Part shown: positions 8,197-16,217 of the stretch, piece by piece
Layout: every line of letters starts with the position of its first letter
Position numbering within the stretch: position 1 is the stretch's first letter
NCBI GenBank assembly: GCA_017935245.1
Contig: JAGBHZ010000015.1
Location: forward strand, 1-52,343
Origin: Alphaproteobacteria bacterium
GTDB taxonomy: Bacteria; Pseudomonadota; Alphaproteobacteria; Rs-D84
Direction: 5' to 3'
Length of the DNA: 52,343 nt
The notes under the pieces: generated by a model
Told to the model about the DNA's origin: nothing
Database searches by the model: none
The model's input: the letters and a program-made list of their open reading frames with translations, nothing else
Made by a program: the position numbers and the translations under genes

Positions 8197-8706
8197 ATGC
8201 GATTTCTAACCCCTTCTTTTTTGCTGGTTGCGATATTTGTCCTGGGGGGCATGATATTCAAGGTGTCATCACCAAACACATGTGGGGTTATCTTGCCCGA
8301 CGACAGTATTTTTGTCCTAACTGGGGACGCGCGCCGCATCCCATTTGCCATGCGCCAAATGCAAAAATATCCCGACACAGACCTTTATATCATCGGGGCG
8401 GGTGCGCCATTGGTTGGCGACATTACCCAACGTGCATCAATTGAATCTGAATCGAAATCAACATACCAAAATGCACGCGCAATAAAACAAATTGTAACAA
8501 ATGCAGGCCTGGACCGAATTGTCGTCATCACAACCGAAGAACACATGCGCCGTGCAACACACCTGATACGCCATGAATTACCAAACACTGAAATTATTGC
8601 GTGTCCGGCCACACTGGTTGGGATGCCGGCATCAAAAAGACTTGAACGATGGACCACAGAATATATAAAATACATCGTAACATTAATGGGAATCAAAGAA
8701 AGTTAA
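8197..8706 (+). CDS. YdcF/DUF218-family protein
   Basis: 169 residues. An N-terminal membrane helix or signal anchor (about 5-22) is followed by a DUF218 domain: SIFVLTGDARRIPFAMRQM, YIIGAGAP, ESKSTYQNARAIKQIV and VVITTEEHMRRATHLIRHEL match the order of conserved blocks (first strand with GG/TG, the E-x-x-S-x-x-T-x-x-N-A helix, then S/T-x-x-x-H-M-x-R-A). This family includes ElyC and SanA, linked to envelope integrity in E. coli; the reaction is not established. The start codon touches the ftsX stop, placing it in the same operon, which agrees with an envelope role. Confidence 0.8.
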   Translation: MRFLTPSFLLVAIFVLGGMIFKVSSPNTCGVILPDDSIFVLTGDARRIPFAMRQMQKYPDTDLYIIGAGAPLVGDITQRASIESESKSTYQNARAIKQIVTNAGLDRIVVITTEEHMRRATHLIRHELPNTEIIACPATLVGMPASKRLERWTTEYIKYIVTLMGIKES

Positions 8707-8730
8707 TAAAAAAAAGCCAAGGAAGAAAAA

Positions 8731-9438
8731 ATGTTTCGTACAATAATATTTAAAATTGCCCTGCCCATATATTTTGCATTGTGGATGCCATTGTTGCTGG
8801 TTGGGCTGGTATCAAAAAGATTAAGTCGCATATTGGTATTTACCGACGCAGCGGGCGTATTGGTATTGGCCCGATTAATCTGTGGCATAAAATATCGTGT
8901 GCATTACCCCACCCCCGACGATGCAGACATTCCCCAAATGCCAAACGGCAACGAACGCCTGGACGGGAAATCGATTGTGGCGGCCAAACACATGTCTATA
9001 TTAGAAATCGCGGTCATATCACGCGTATTTCCAAATTCCTTCTTTATTATGAAGCGTCAATTACTGTGGATACCGATTTATGGTTGGGCATTTTGGCGCT
9101 GTGGCATGCTGGGGGTAAATCGCGCCCGCGGTAAAACAAATATGGCCAAATTGGCATCAGACGTTGAAAAACGCGTACTGGATGGATATACCCTGGTCAT
9201 ATTCCCAGAGGGCACACGTGCCAAACCCGGCGAAAAGATTCCATTAAAGCGCGGCCTGCTGCTGCTGGCATATAAATTAAAGTTACCAATTTTACCGGTT
9301 GGCACAGACGCAGGACTGTATTGGCCCAAACATGGCCGCATGAACCCGGGCACCGCGAACGTATATTTTGAACCATTATTGCCATCAAACGCATCACTGG
9401 ACGAAATATCAGAGGCAATAAATCGCCACAGCGTATAA
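8731..9438 (+). CDS. plsC: 1-acyl-sn-glycerol-3-phosphate acyltransferase
   Basis: 235 residues. Converts lysophosphatidate to phosphatidate in phospholipid synthesis at the inner membrane. N-terminal membrane helix (about 5-30), then acyltransferase motifs: KHMSILEI (H-x4-E, the form common in alphaproteobacteria instead of H-x4-D), GVNRARGKTNM, VIFPEGTRAKPGEK (motif III) and LPILPVGTDAG (motif IV). Last gene of the ftsE-ftsX-DUF218 operon, 24 bp after its neighbour with an AAGGAAG ribosome site. plsY, the enzyme making its substrate, is at 34364-34954. Confidence 0.9.
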   Translation: MFRTIIFKIALPIYFALWMPLLLVGLVSKRLSRILVFTDAAGVLVLARLICGIKYRVHYPTPDDADIPQMPNGNERLDGKSIVAAKHMSILEIAVISRVFPNSFFIMKRQLLWIPIYGWAFWRCGMLGVNRARGKTNMAKLASDVEKRVLDGYTLVIFPEGTRAKPGEKIPLKRGLLLLAYKLKLPILPVGTDAGLYWPKHGRMNPGTANVYFEPLLPSNASLDEISEAINRHSV

Positions 9439-9449
9439 CACAGAAAAAG

Positions 9450-9541
9450 AAATAAATTAGAATGATTTAGATAAAAAGAAATCGGGAATCGTAGTGTACA
9501 AGTCGCTACATGAGATTCCCGATTTGTTTTTAGATGAATTA
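9450..9541. repeat. hairpin element, copy A (behind SNase gene)
   Basis: Conserved flanks AGAATGATTTAGATAAAA and TTTTTAGATGAATTA surround a 12-bp stem AAATCGGGAATC (9479-9490)/GATTCCCGATTT (9514-9525), with an inner stem GTAGTG (9491-9496)/CGCTAC (9504-9509). It lies between the convergent plsC and SNase genes. Read leftward, the stem is followed by T-rich sequence, so it can act as terminator for the SNase/tolB transcript. Confidence 0.9.
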
Positions 9542-9949
9542 CTTACACCAACTACGTCTTTTACCACCCTTGTACGGTCGTCCCAAACCAGAATCAATCA
9601 AAATCAGGCCAACATCACGACCATCGGGCAAGAAAACATTTGCATTTATCCGCCCCAGGTATTTATCATCTTTGATATTATCCAGTTCAACCACGGTTCC
9701 ACGCGGAATCAGTGCCGACAACACATCGCGTGCACGTGCGGCCATTTGCTTCTCGGCGGCACATTTCCCGTTCATTTCCGGCGTATCTATGTTAATCAGG
9801 CGCACACGCACCGTTACATCAACATCATCACTTAACGCGACCTGGGCCGAAAATGTATCACCATCAAATATATAATCCACCCGTGCCGGCACGGCATCCG
9901 CCGCACCAACAACCAAACATCCCAGAATCAAAAACAATAACTTTTTCAT
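9539..9949 (-). CDS. secreted thermonuclease-family (SNase) protein
   Basis: 136 residues from the chosen start, which gives signal peptide MKKLLFLILGCLVVGAADA; an in-frame ATG nine codons earlier lacks this logic and overlaps tolB. SNase-domain features: FDGDTF near the start, VRVRLINIDTPEMNGKCAAEKQMA with the catalytic Arg and the Asp/Glu pair, and KYLGRINANVF for the second catalytic Arg. Expected to hydrolyse nucleic acid in the periplasm or outside, using calcium. Six bases separate it from the tolB stop and no ribosome site is seen, so translation is probably coupled. The stop codon lies inside the downstream hairpin element. Confidence 0.85.
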   Translation of the reverse strand: MKKLLFLILGCLVVGAADAVPARVDYIFDGDTFSAQVALSDDVDVTVRVRLINIDTPEMNGKCAAEKQMAARARDVLSALIPRGTVVELDNIKDDKYLGRINANVFLPDGRDVGLILIDSGLGRPYKGGKRRSWCK

Positions 9950-9954
9950 ATCGT

Positions 9955-11274
9955 TTATGGCAATTTCGGCGACCATGTTGGTTCAACACCATTAATATCT
10001 TCGGGTAATTCAATATCATATATATTCTGGCCGGTGATATCGACACTGCGAATATGACTGACGCGTTCGATACCGTCAATGGCACGTTCTGTTTCATAAT
10101 ATACCAGTCTGCGCGACCCCGGCGCCCATGATGGGGCCTCCATAAACCAGCCACCGGCCAAGATTTTTTCATTACGTCCGCGCGGATTCATTATACCGAC
10201 ATAGAACGTATCGTCCGCGATTTTTGTAAATGCAATAAACTGGCCATCGGGCGACCACGCGGGTGTTGCATATCGCCCTGCCCCATATGTTATACGATTT
10301 TCTTCGCCTGTTTCCAAATCCAGAACGTGAATCTGTTGACGTCCAGAACGGTCGGAATTAAACGCCAATTTTTTTCCATCCGGTGAATAAGACGGACTGG
10401 TATTCAATGAATTTCCAAAGGTTAACTGGCGCAATTTCTTAGATTCTATATCATATTCATATATATGGGAAATTCCGCGTTTAACCAGCGACAACGCCAC
10501 CCGCGATCCATCGGGCGAAAAACGTGGCGCATATGTCATGCCATCAAATTGCCCCAATCGTCTTTGTTCACCTGTATCCAGATCCAGCATCCAAATCATC
10601 GGGTCATCATCATGATATGACAAAAACACAATCGATTGCATATTTGGTGAAAAATGTGGCGACATCACATAATCATCCTTGTCCGACAGATAACGCATCC
10701 CATATCCATCCTGGTCCATGATTGCCATACGTTTAGCCCGATTGTGCACCGGCCCCGTTTCAGCAATAAAAACGATTTGTGTATCAAAGTATCCGATTTC
10801 CCCGGTCAATCTTTCATAAATTGCATCTGCCATAATATGGGCCATACGACGCGCCGATTTTCGCGATGCAACCAACGATTGTGCTTCTATCTGTTCGGTA
10901 CCATCAACATCCCAAACATAGAATTCCAGTTTATATGAATTATCTGCTTCTTTGAATAACTTGGCCTGGACCAGAACCTGGGTCTTGATTGCCGCCCATG
11001 ATTTAAAGTTCGGCATTTTACCCATTTTTACATATTCCGGGAACGCATTACGGTTCACAATTCGAAACAGTCCTGTACGCTTCAAATCATTTTCAACCAC
11101 ATCACGCATCATTGCGGCATCTTTTTCTGATGCACCACCCACCAATTCAAATTTCTGGACTGCGATTGACGTCGGTTTTAACGCGCCGGCCACAATATCA
11201 ACCTTTAATTCTGCATGCACCGGCGAGATGTTCAGCACACAAATAATAAACAAAGACAAAATCTTTTTTAACAC
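9955..11274 (-). CDS. tolB: Tol-Pal system protein TolB
   Basis: 439 residues. Periplasmic beta-propeller that links Pal and TolA in outer-membrane constriction at division. GTG start at 11274 chosen because it gives a signal peptide (VLKKILSLFIICVLNISPVHA read with Met) and has GGAAAGGA seven bases upstream; the longer open frame adds 26 unlikely residues. N-terminal domain about 22-160, then WD40/PD40-type blades with repeated SPDG motifs (RFSPDGSRVALS, SYSPDGKKLAFNSDRSG, AWSPDGQFIAFTK). No tolQ, tolR, tolA or pal is in the window. It is followed by the SNase gene, probably co-transcribed. Confidence 0.95.
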   Translation of the reverse strand: MLKKILSLFIICVLNISPVHAELKVDIVAGALKPTSIAVQKFELVGGASEKDAAMMRDVVENDLKRTGLFRIVNRNAFPEYVKMGKMPNFKSWAAIKTQVLVQAKLFKEADNSYKLEFYVWDVDGTEQIEAQSLVASRKSARRMAHIMADAIYERLTGEIGYFDTQIVFIAETGPVHNRAKRMAIMDQDGYGMRYLSDKDDYVMSPHFSPNMQSIVFLSYHDDDPMIWMLDLDTGEQRRLGQFDGMTYAPRFSPDGSRVALSLVKRGISHIYEYDIESKKLRQLTFGNSLNTSPSYSPDGKKLAFNSDRSGRQQIHVLDLETGEENRITYGAGRYATPAWSPDGQFIAFTKIADDTFYVGIMNPRGRNEKILAGGWFMEAPSWAPGSRRLVYYETERAIDGIERVSHIRSVDITGQNIYDIELPEDINGVEPTWSPKLP

Positions 11275-11405
11275 ATCTAAATCCTTTCCAATATATACGC
11301 CAATTTTATATGCACAAAAACCAAAAATCAAACCCAAATACACACAACACACCCGCCATCACAACCATATACCCAAACGCCTATATTTACGCCAACATAT
11401 TTGTA

Positions 11406-11433
11406 TTGACAATTGTATTTACAATGGTATAGT
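11406..11433 (+). promoter_or_regulatory. promoter with internal operator for the RHH-dinD pair
   Basis: -35 TTGACA (11406-11411), 16-bp spacer, -10 TATAGT (11428-11433). The spacer contains the inverted repeat ATTGTA-TT-TACAAT (11412-11425), and an overlapping TTGTATTGACAA lies at 11401-11412. A dimeric ribbon-helix-helix repressor bound here would block RNA polymerase. Confidence 0.75.
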
Positions 11434-11478
11434 TCCTTGTAAGTACGCCGGTATTGTCCAAGGTATAGGAGTTTGCAT

Positions 11479-11703
11479 ATGCCAAACGTAATGCAGCAAT
11501 TATTTATAATGAACATTGAATCCCTGTTGCGGGAATACGCCGCATACAAGGCATTTAATAAATCCGACTGTGTAATCAATATGCGAATCCCGCGCCCTAT
11601 TCTGGATAAAATCAAAGAACTAGCGGACGAACAACACGTACCATATCAATCATTAATATCATCGGTGCTGTTTTCACTTGCCAATCTGGATGAAAAGAAA
11701 TAA
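11479..11703 (+). CDS. ribbon-helix-helix DNA-binding protein (antitoxin-like)
   Basis: 74 residues. The C-terminal half, CVINMRIPRPILDKIKEL followed by ADEQHVPYQSLISSVLFSLA, has the beta-strand, helix and helix of BrnA/CopG-type antitoxins, with the VPYQ-S/T-LI turn typical of the group that binds DNA as a dimer. ATG at 11479 is preceded by AGGAG at a good distance; a TTG two codons earlier is less likely. The next gene starts 15 bp after its stop. The promoter carries a palindrome that this protein probably binds, giving autorepression. It could be a plain transcription regulator rather than an antitoxin. Confidence 0.8.
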   Translation: MPNVMQQLFIMNIESLLREYAAYKAFNKSDCVINMRIPRPILDKIKELADEQHVPYQSLISSVLFSLANLDEKK

Positions 11704-11718
11704 ACAACGGGGGACATC

Positions 11719-12627
11719 ATGGCACAACCAAGCAAGGAATATATATTCAAAACCCTGACCACGATGCGCCACAGCACCGCCGAAGAATACGATTTATTCA
11801 CCACCGGCAATAACAACACCGAATATTGGACCTATACAGATTTATATAATATATTTTTACATCCCATGTTCGACCCAGACAACATGTTCGAACACGCATA
11901 CCAGGCATTTGACACAACCCCCGCCAAGAAACAAAAAATTGCCCCATACGAATTTTTCAAAAATCACGTTACCGTATATCAACGCAAATACACAATCCAC
12001 AGCCCCCATCCACCATACAATCAAATATCCAAAACGGGCCCAGACATTAAATTAAGTCGTTATGCATGCTATTGCATATTTCGCAACAAACCCAATCTGA
12101 TATTTACCCGCACATATTTTATGATGCCAAACGCAGATTTCAAAACCATCTATGACACATCATATCGATTTGCCCGCATTTATCAGCGTCAAAAATTACG
12201 CGAATCTGAACGCAATCTCCAGGGGGTACTAAAAACCCTGGGGGCGAACTATGCCTTGTTTCATAACGAAACAACAAAATGTTTTTATGACGAACGCGAC
12301 CCAGGCCTTGTTCGCGATGCATACAACCTGGGGTACAATAAACCATTGGCCGATAACATGGGCGCAATATCGATGTACTATCGCCGACACGCAATTGATA
12401 ACGCGATACATAAATTTGATTTTGCACATGCGCGCGACCTGCGATCATTTGCACAAATACTGTTTCGGGAATTAACCATCGCGCGCCAGAAAATGATATC
12501 CGAATATAAAATAACACCCGAAAAAGACATCCATAAAACATCAATCCAACAGATTGAATCAGAATACAAAACAATGGAACGCGAATTTATAAAAACATAC
12601 GCCACACAAAATTTAAACGCACGATAA
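11719..12627 (+). CDS. DinD-like protein (DNA-damage-inducible protein D family)
   Basis: 302 residues, near the length of E. coli DinD (about 275). Recognised by DinD-type blocks in order: YWTYTDLYNIF near residue 36, a middle AYQAF...FFKNHV block, IKLSRYACYCIFRNKP (about 112-128), a helix ending QKLRESERNL, YALFHNETTKCFYD (the FAIFQNHGYQGLY position), ADNMGAISMYYRRHAI, then FDFAHARDLRSFAQ. DinD of E. coli is SOS-controlled and disassembles RecA filaments; whether that holds here is unknown. Preceded by a ribbon-helix-helix gene in one operon, ribosome site GGGGGA, terminator at 12630. The pair looks like a two-gene regulatory or toxin-antitoxin unit; toxicity is inference. Confidence 0.75.
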   Translation: MAQPSKEYIFKTLTTMRHSTAEEYDLFTTGNNNTEYWTYTDLYNIFLHPMFDPDNMFEHAYQAFDTTPAKKQKIAPYEFFKNHVTVYQRKYTIHSPHPPYNQISKTGPDIKLSRYACYCIFRNKPNLIFTRTYFMMPNADFKTIYDTSYRFARIYQRQKLRESERNLQGVLKTLGANYALFHNETTKCFYDERDPGLVRDAYNLGYNKPLADNMGAISMYYRRHAIDNAIHKFDFAHARDLRSFAQILFRELTIARQKMISEYKITPEKDIHKTSIQQIESEYKTMEREFIKTYATQNLNAR

Positions 12628-12629
12628 AA

Positions 12630-12654
12630 AATCCCGCATAACGCGGGATTTTAT
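12630..12654 (+). terminator. terminator of the RHH-dinD operon
   Basis: Stem ATCCCGC/GCGGGAT (12631-12637, 12643-12649), then TTTTATCTTT. Flanking A-run makes it usable from the other strand too. Confidence 0.8.
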
Positions 12655-12667
12655 CTTTAAATTTATT

Positions 12668-13033
12668 TTACCATCCTGTTGCCAAAATATCGCAACCCAT
12701 ACCCTTTAATCCGGCTGCACTTGTAATAATGGTCAAGAACGTACCAATACTAAACAACAATACAAACCCAACCAACAAACTTACACCCTTTTTCTTTACG
12801 TCGTCCATTTTAATATCATCTGGCTTGGAAATATAACCCCATGCCCAACCGGCAATAATAAACCCAGCGCCCAAGAACGCCAATGTACGCAGCAACTTAA
12901 ATACACCAATAAATTCTTCAATCAATCCACACACACTGACCCCTTCTGTCAACTGGGCGGCCGCAGATGCATTTGCAACCGTTAGAAACGCCATCATTGC
13001 GGCAAAACCAATCATTTTCATCTGTTTTTTCAT
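12668..13033 (-). CDS. VirB2/TrbC-like small membrane pilin subunit
   Basis: 121 residues from the ATG with AAGGAG upstream. Signal peptide of about 30 residues (ending ANASAAA), a short loop with a Cys, then two hydrophobic helices (about 46-70 and 90-113) separated by a charged loop KPDDIKMDDVKKKG. This is the plan of TrbC/VirB2 pilins of type IV secretion systems. No other virB-type gene is in the window, so it is either an orphan subunit of a system encoded elsewhere or a different two-helix membrane protein. Cysteines near the first helix and at the end (KGMGCDILATGW) could form a disulfide. Confidence 0.55.
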   Translation of the reverse strand: MKKQMKMIGFAAMMAFLTVANASAAAQLTEGVSVCGLIEEFIGVFKLLRTLAFLGAGFIIAGWAWGYISKPDDIKMDDVKKKGVSLLVGFVLLFSIGTFLTIITSAAGLKGMGCDILATGW

Positions 13034-13058
13034 AAAAAACTCCTTATTCTTTTTTTGT

Positions 13059-13087
13059 ATTTTATCACAAAAATCACATTGTTTCAA
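13059..13087 (-). promoter_or_regulatory. promoter for the VirB2-like gene
   Basis: Leftward -35 TTGAAA (13082-13087), 17-bp spacer, -10 TAAAAT (13059-13064). Confidence 0.6.
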
Positions 13088-13100
13088 ATAATATTAAAAA

Positions 13101-13128
13101 AAATCCCCGCAACCGCGGGGAATTTTTT
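13101..13128 (-). terminator. terminator of the 13127-13453 lipoprotein gene
   Basis: Stem CCCCGC (13105-13110)/GCGGGG (13115-13120) with a T-run on the leftward strand. It sits upstream of the VirB2-like promoter and separates the two genes. Confidence 0.75.
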
Positions 13129-13453
13129 AATTAACCTTTACATACTTGCACGAAGCCTTGCAACCACATGATTTTTTTGCCGCCGGGACAACAATCTTGC
13201 GATCATGACGTGGGGCCATGCCCATCATATCAATATTGTACAACGTTTCACACTTTGTGTTCTTGTACACAACCTTTTTATCCGCGTCCAGTGAACGAAT
13301 TTCATCATTAAAATAGCGCCCACGTTCCGCACTGTAAAAAATACAATCTTCGCCATCTTGGGTATAGCGAACACCACTTTTATAATAATCATAGTATCCC
13401 GCACACCCCGACAACACAACCAACGCAAAAACAGACATCAAAATTTTTTTCAT
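13127..13453 (-). CDS. small Cys-rich lipoprotein
   Basis: 108 residues from the ATG at 13453. Lipoprotein signal MKKILMSVFALVVLSGC with lipobox LSGC. The mature part has four further cysteines toward the end (SCGCKASC) and no recognised domain; the piece YTQDGEDCIFYSAERGRYFN precedes a KKVVYKNTKCETLYN block. The open frame extends 32 codons upstream, but those residues look like promoter sequence. Probably an envelope lipoprotein of unknown role; the paired cysteines suggest disulfides or metal binding (inference). Confidence 0.7.
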   Translation of the reverse strand: MKKILMSVFALVVLSGCAGYYDYYKSGVRYTQDGEDCIFYSAERGRYFNDEIRSLDADKKVVYKNTKCETLYNIDMMGMAPRHDRKIVVPAAKKSCGCKASCKYVKVN

Positions 13454-13555
13454 CAAAAACACCCTTTGCTTATATTGCCATCTCTGCCCGCGCCCCCAGC
13501 TTAAACCAATTGTTGCAAAAGAGATAAAAAAGTCAAGTTTTTGCAGCAATTATGA

Positions 13556-13561
13556 TATAAT
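13556..13561 (+). promoter_or_regulatory. -10 box for fba
   Basis: Perfect TATAAT 20 bp before the aldolase ATG, with AAGGA ribosome site at about 13570. A convincing -35 (GTCAAG at 18 bp) is not seen. Confidence 0.5.
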
Positions 13562-13563
13562 AA

Positions 13564-14538
<975 letters not shown>

Positions 14539-14582
14539 CGCCGGGAACAAAATAAAAGATAACGGTATAGATAAACGGGTTA

Positions 14583-14752
14583 GAAATGGCGTAGTGTACA
14601 AATGCCACATAAGATGCCCAAAACACCCAACCCCTTGCACTGGATAAAAATTAAATAGAATGATTTAGATAAAAGCAAACCCGATGGCGAAGCGTACAGA
14701 AGTTACGTGAGTCCATCGGGTTTGCTTTTAGATGAATTATTATATTTTATTT
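14583..14752. repeat. hairpin element, copy B (behind efp), with a degenerate extra unit
   Basis: Full unit 14641-14752: a 17-bp perfect stem AAAAGCAAACCCGATGG (about 14672-14688)/CCATCGGGTTTGCTTTT (about 14713-14729) around GCGTA/TACGT-type inner pairing, ending in TAGATGAATTATTATATTT three bases before the efp stop. To its left, 14583-14640 is a damaged second unit (GGCGTAGTGTACA, then CCACATAAGATGCCC) joined through CCCCTTGCACTGGATAAA. Confidence 0.9.
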
Positions 14753-14754
14753 TT

Positions 14755-15324
14755 TTATTTGGCGCGTTCGACGTATTCCAATGTTTCTGTGTTTACAACA
14801 ATACGTTCGCCCTGTTCAATAAACAACGGAACCTGAACACGGACACCGTTATCCAAGATTGCTGGTTTGCCACCACTGGATGAAACGGTCTGACCTTTTA
14901 AGGCCGGTTCGGTTTCTTCGACCGTTGCAATAACCGTCTTTGGCAGGGAAATCGATACCGGCTGACCTTCTACAAAGTTTGCCTTGACCGACATTTCCGG
15001 CGCCAAGAATTTCATCATATCACCCAATGAATCAACCGGCATTGTGAACTGTTCATAATCAGACAGATTCATAAAGAACGCATCACTGCCATCGGAATAC
15101 AGATATTGACATTCAAAATCTTCGACCATTAATTTTTCAACCTTGTCTTCGGCACGCCAGCGATCACCACCCTTGTTCCCAGAATCAATATCACGCAGGT
15201 CCGCCTGAACAAATGCGCCACCCTTGCCCGGTTTAACCTTGGTAATTGATGTTACTGAATAACGTTTACCATTGTGTGAAATCACCCAACCCACACGCAT
15301 ATCATTTGCAATATAAGATGCCAT
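14755..15324 (-). CDS. efp: elongation factor P
   Basis: 189 residues, normal EF-P length. Binds between the P and E sites of the ribosome and rescues stalls at proline runs. Three domains: KOW-like N-terminal (1-65), OB domain II (about 66-128) and OB domain III (about 130-189), with KPGKGGAFVQADLRDI holding the tip-loop lysine that is modified in many bacteria, and the end NGVRVQVPLFIEQGERIVVN typical of domain III. A modification enzyme (EpmA/YmfI type) is not in the window. Own promoter at 15356. Confidence 0.95.
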   Translation of the reverse strand: MASYIANDMRVGWVISHNGKRYSVTSITKVKPGKGGAFVQADLRDIDSGNKGGDRWRAEDKVEKLMVEDFECQYLYSDGSDAFFMNLSDYEQFTMPVDSLGDMMKFLAPEMSVKANFVEGQPVSISLPKTVIATVEETEPALKGQTVSSSGGKPAILDNGVRVQVPLFIEQGERIVVNTETLEYVERAK

Positions 15325-15355
15325 AATTTATACCCCTTGTTAAATTTCTGAATTG

Positions 15356-15383
15356 ATTATAAAAATATCACGCCCCAACGCAA
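15356..15383 (-). promoter_or_regulatory. promoter for efp
   Basis: Leftward -35 TTGCGT (15378-15383), 16-bp spacer, -10 TATAAT (15356-15361). Confidence 0.7.
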
Positions 15384-15389
15384 GTTTTT

Positions 15390-15932
15390 TTATTGCATTT
15401 CGCGTTTACGCGCCCAATATCTGTCGATACTTTCCATAATCAGTTTATCTGCGGTTTCCCGATCTGCCCATCCCAAAATCTTGGACCAAGAATTTGGCTG
15501 CAAATCTTTATAGTGCTGGAAAAAATATTCGATTTTAGAACGCAAAATTCCCGGCAATTGTTCGATAAATTCTGTTTTTTCGTAATATGGATCGATTTTA
15601 TCACGTGGCACACAGATAATTTTTTCATCACCACCGGCCTGGTCTTCCATCAAAAGCGCACCGATTGGACGCACTTCAATCAAAACACCGGGACGCAACG
15701 GCGCATTACAAACAACCACACAGTCCAACGGGTCCCCATCATCCCCCAGCGTTCCCGGAAAATACCCATAGTTCGCCGGATACGCCATTGGCGCATGCAG
15801 GATACGGTCCACCTTTAACAGGCCTGTTTCTTTGTCAATTTCATATTTTACATGTCCATTTTCCGGGATTTCGATAATTGCATTCATCTTTTTCGGTGGC
15901 AATTTACCCGGCGACAGTTTTTCCAACGTCAT
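15390..15932 (-). CDS. ppa: inorganic pyrophosphatase
   Basis: 180 residues, the normal size of family I soluble pyrophosphatase. Hydrolyses pyrophosphate to phosphate with Mg2+. The catalytic signature DDGDPLDCVV (D-x-D-P-x-D) is present, along with IEIPENGHVKYEIDKETG near the start, YPANYGYFPGTL and AGGDEKIICVPRDKIDPYY. Its own promoter is at 15960; efp lies 65 bp downstream with a separate promoter. Confidence 0.95.
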   Translation of the reverse strand: MTLEKLSPGKLPPKKMNAIIEIPENGHVKYEIDKETGLLKVDRILHAPMAYPANYGYFPGTLGDDGDPLDCVVVCNAPLRPGVLIEVRPIGALLMEDQAGGDEKIICVPRDKIDPYYEKTEFIEQLPGILRSKIEYFFQHYKDLQPNSWSKILGWADRETADKLIMESIDRYWARKREMQ

Positions 15933-15959
15933 AATAAATCCTTTGATTTCGCAGGCCAG

Positions 15960-15987
15960 ATTCTAGCACAAAAAAACCTAATTGCAA
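15960..15987 (-). promoter_or_regulatory. promoter for ppa
   Basis: Leftward -35 TTGCAA (15982-15987), 16-bp spacer, -10 TAGAAT (15960-15965). Confidence 0.65.
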
Positions 15988-16011
15988 TTTATTAAACACC
16001 CCCGCACCCGA

Positions 16012-16214
16012 TAAAAATTAAATGTAATGATTTAGATAAAAACAAACCCGATGGCGAAGCGTACAGAAGTTACGCGAGATACAAAAACCACCCAACTCCT
16101 TGCACTGGATAAAATTAAATAGAATGATTTAGATAAAAGCAAACCCGATGGCGAAGCGTACAGAAGTTACGCGAGTCCATCGGGTTTGCTTTTAGATGAA
16201 TTATTATATTTAAT
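16012..16214. repeat. hairpin element, copy C (behind dnaN): truncated plus full unit in tandem
   Basis: The first unit (about 16012-16082) has the left flank and loop but breaks off at GCGAGATACAAAAA, without the right stem arm. After CCACCCAACTCCTTGCACTGGATAAA comes a complete unit (about 16107-16214) with the 17-bp stem AAAAGCAAACCCGATGG/CCATCGGGTTTGCTTTT. Its right end is three bases before the dnaN stop codon. Confidence 0.92.
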
Positions 16215-16217
16215 TTT

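Noticed and set aside
7728-8378. Leftward 216-codon frame opposite ftsX/DUF218
   Set aside because: Antisense shadow of two well-supported coupled genes.
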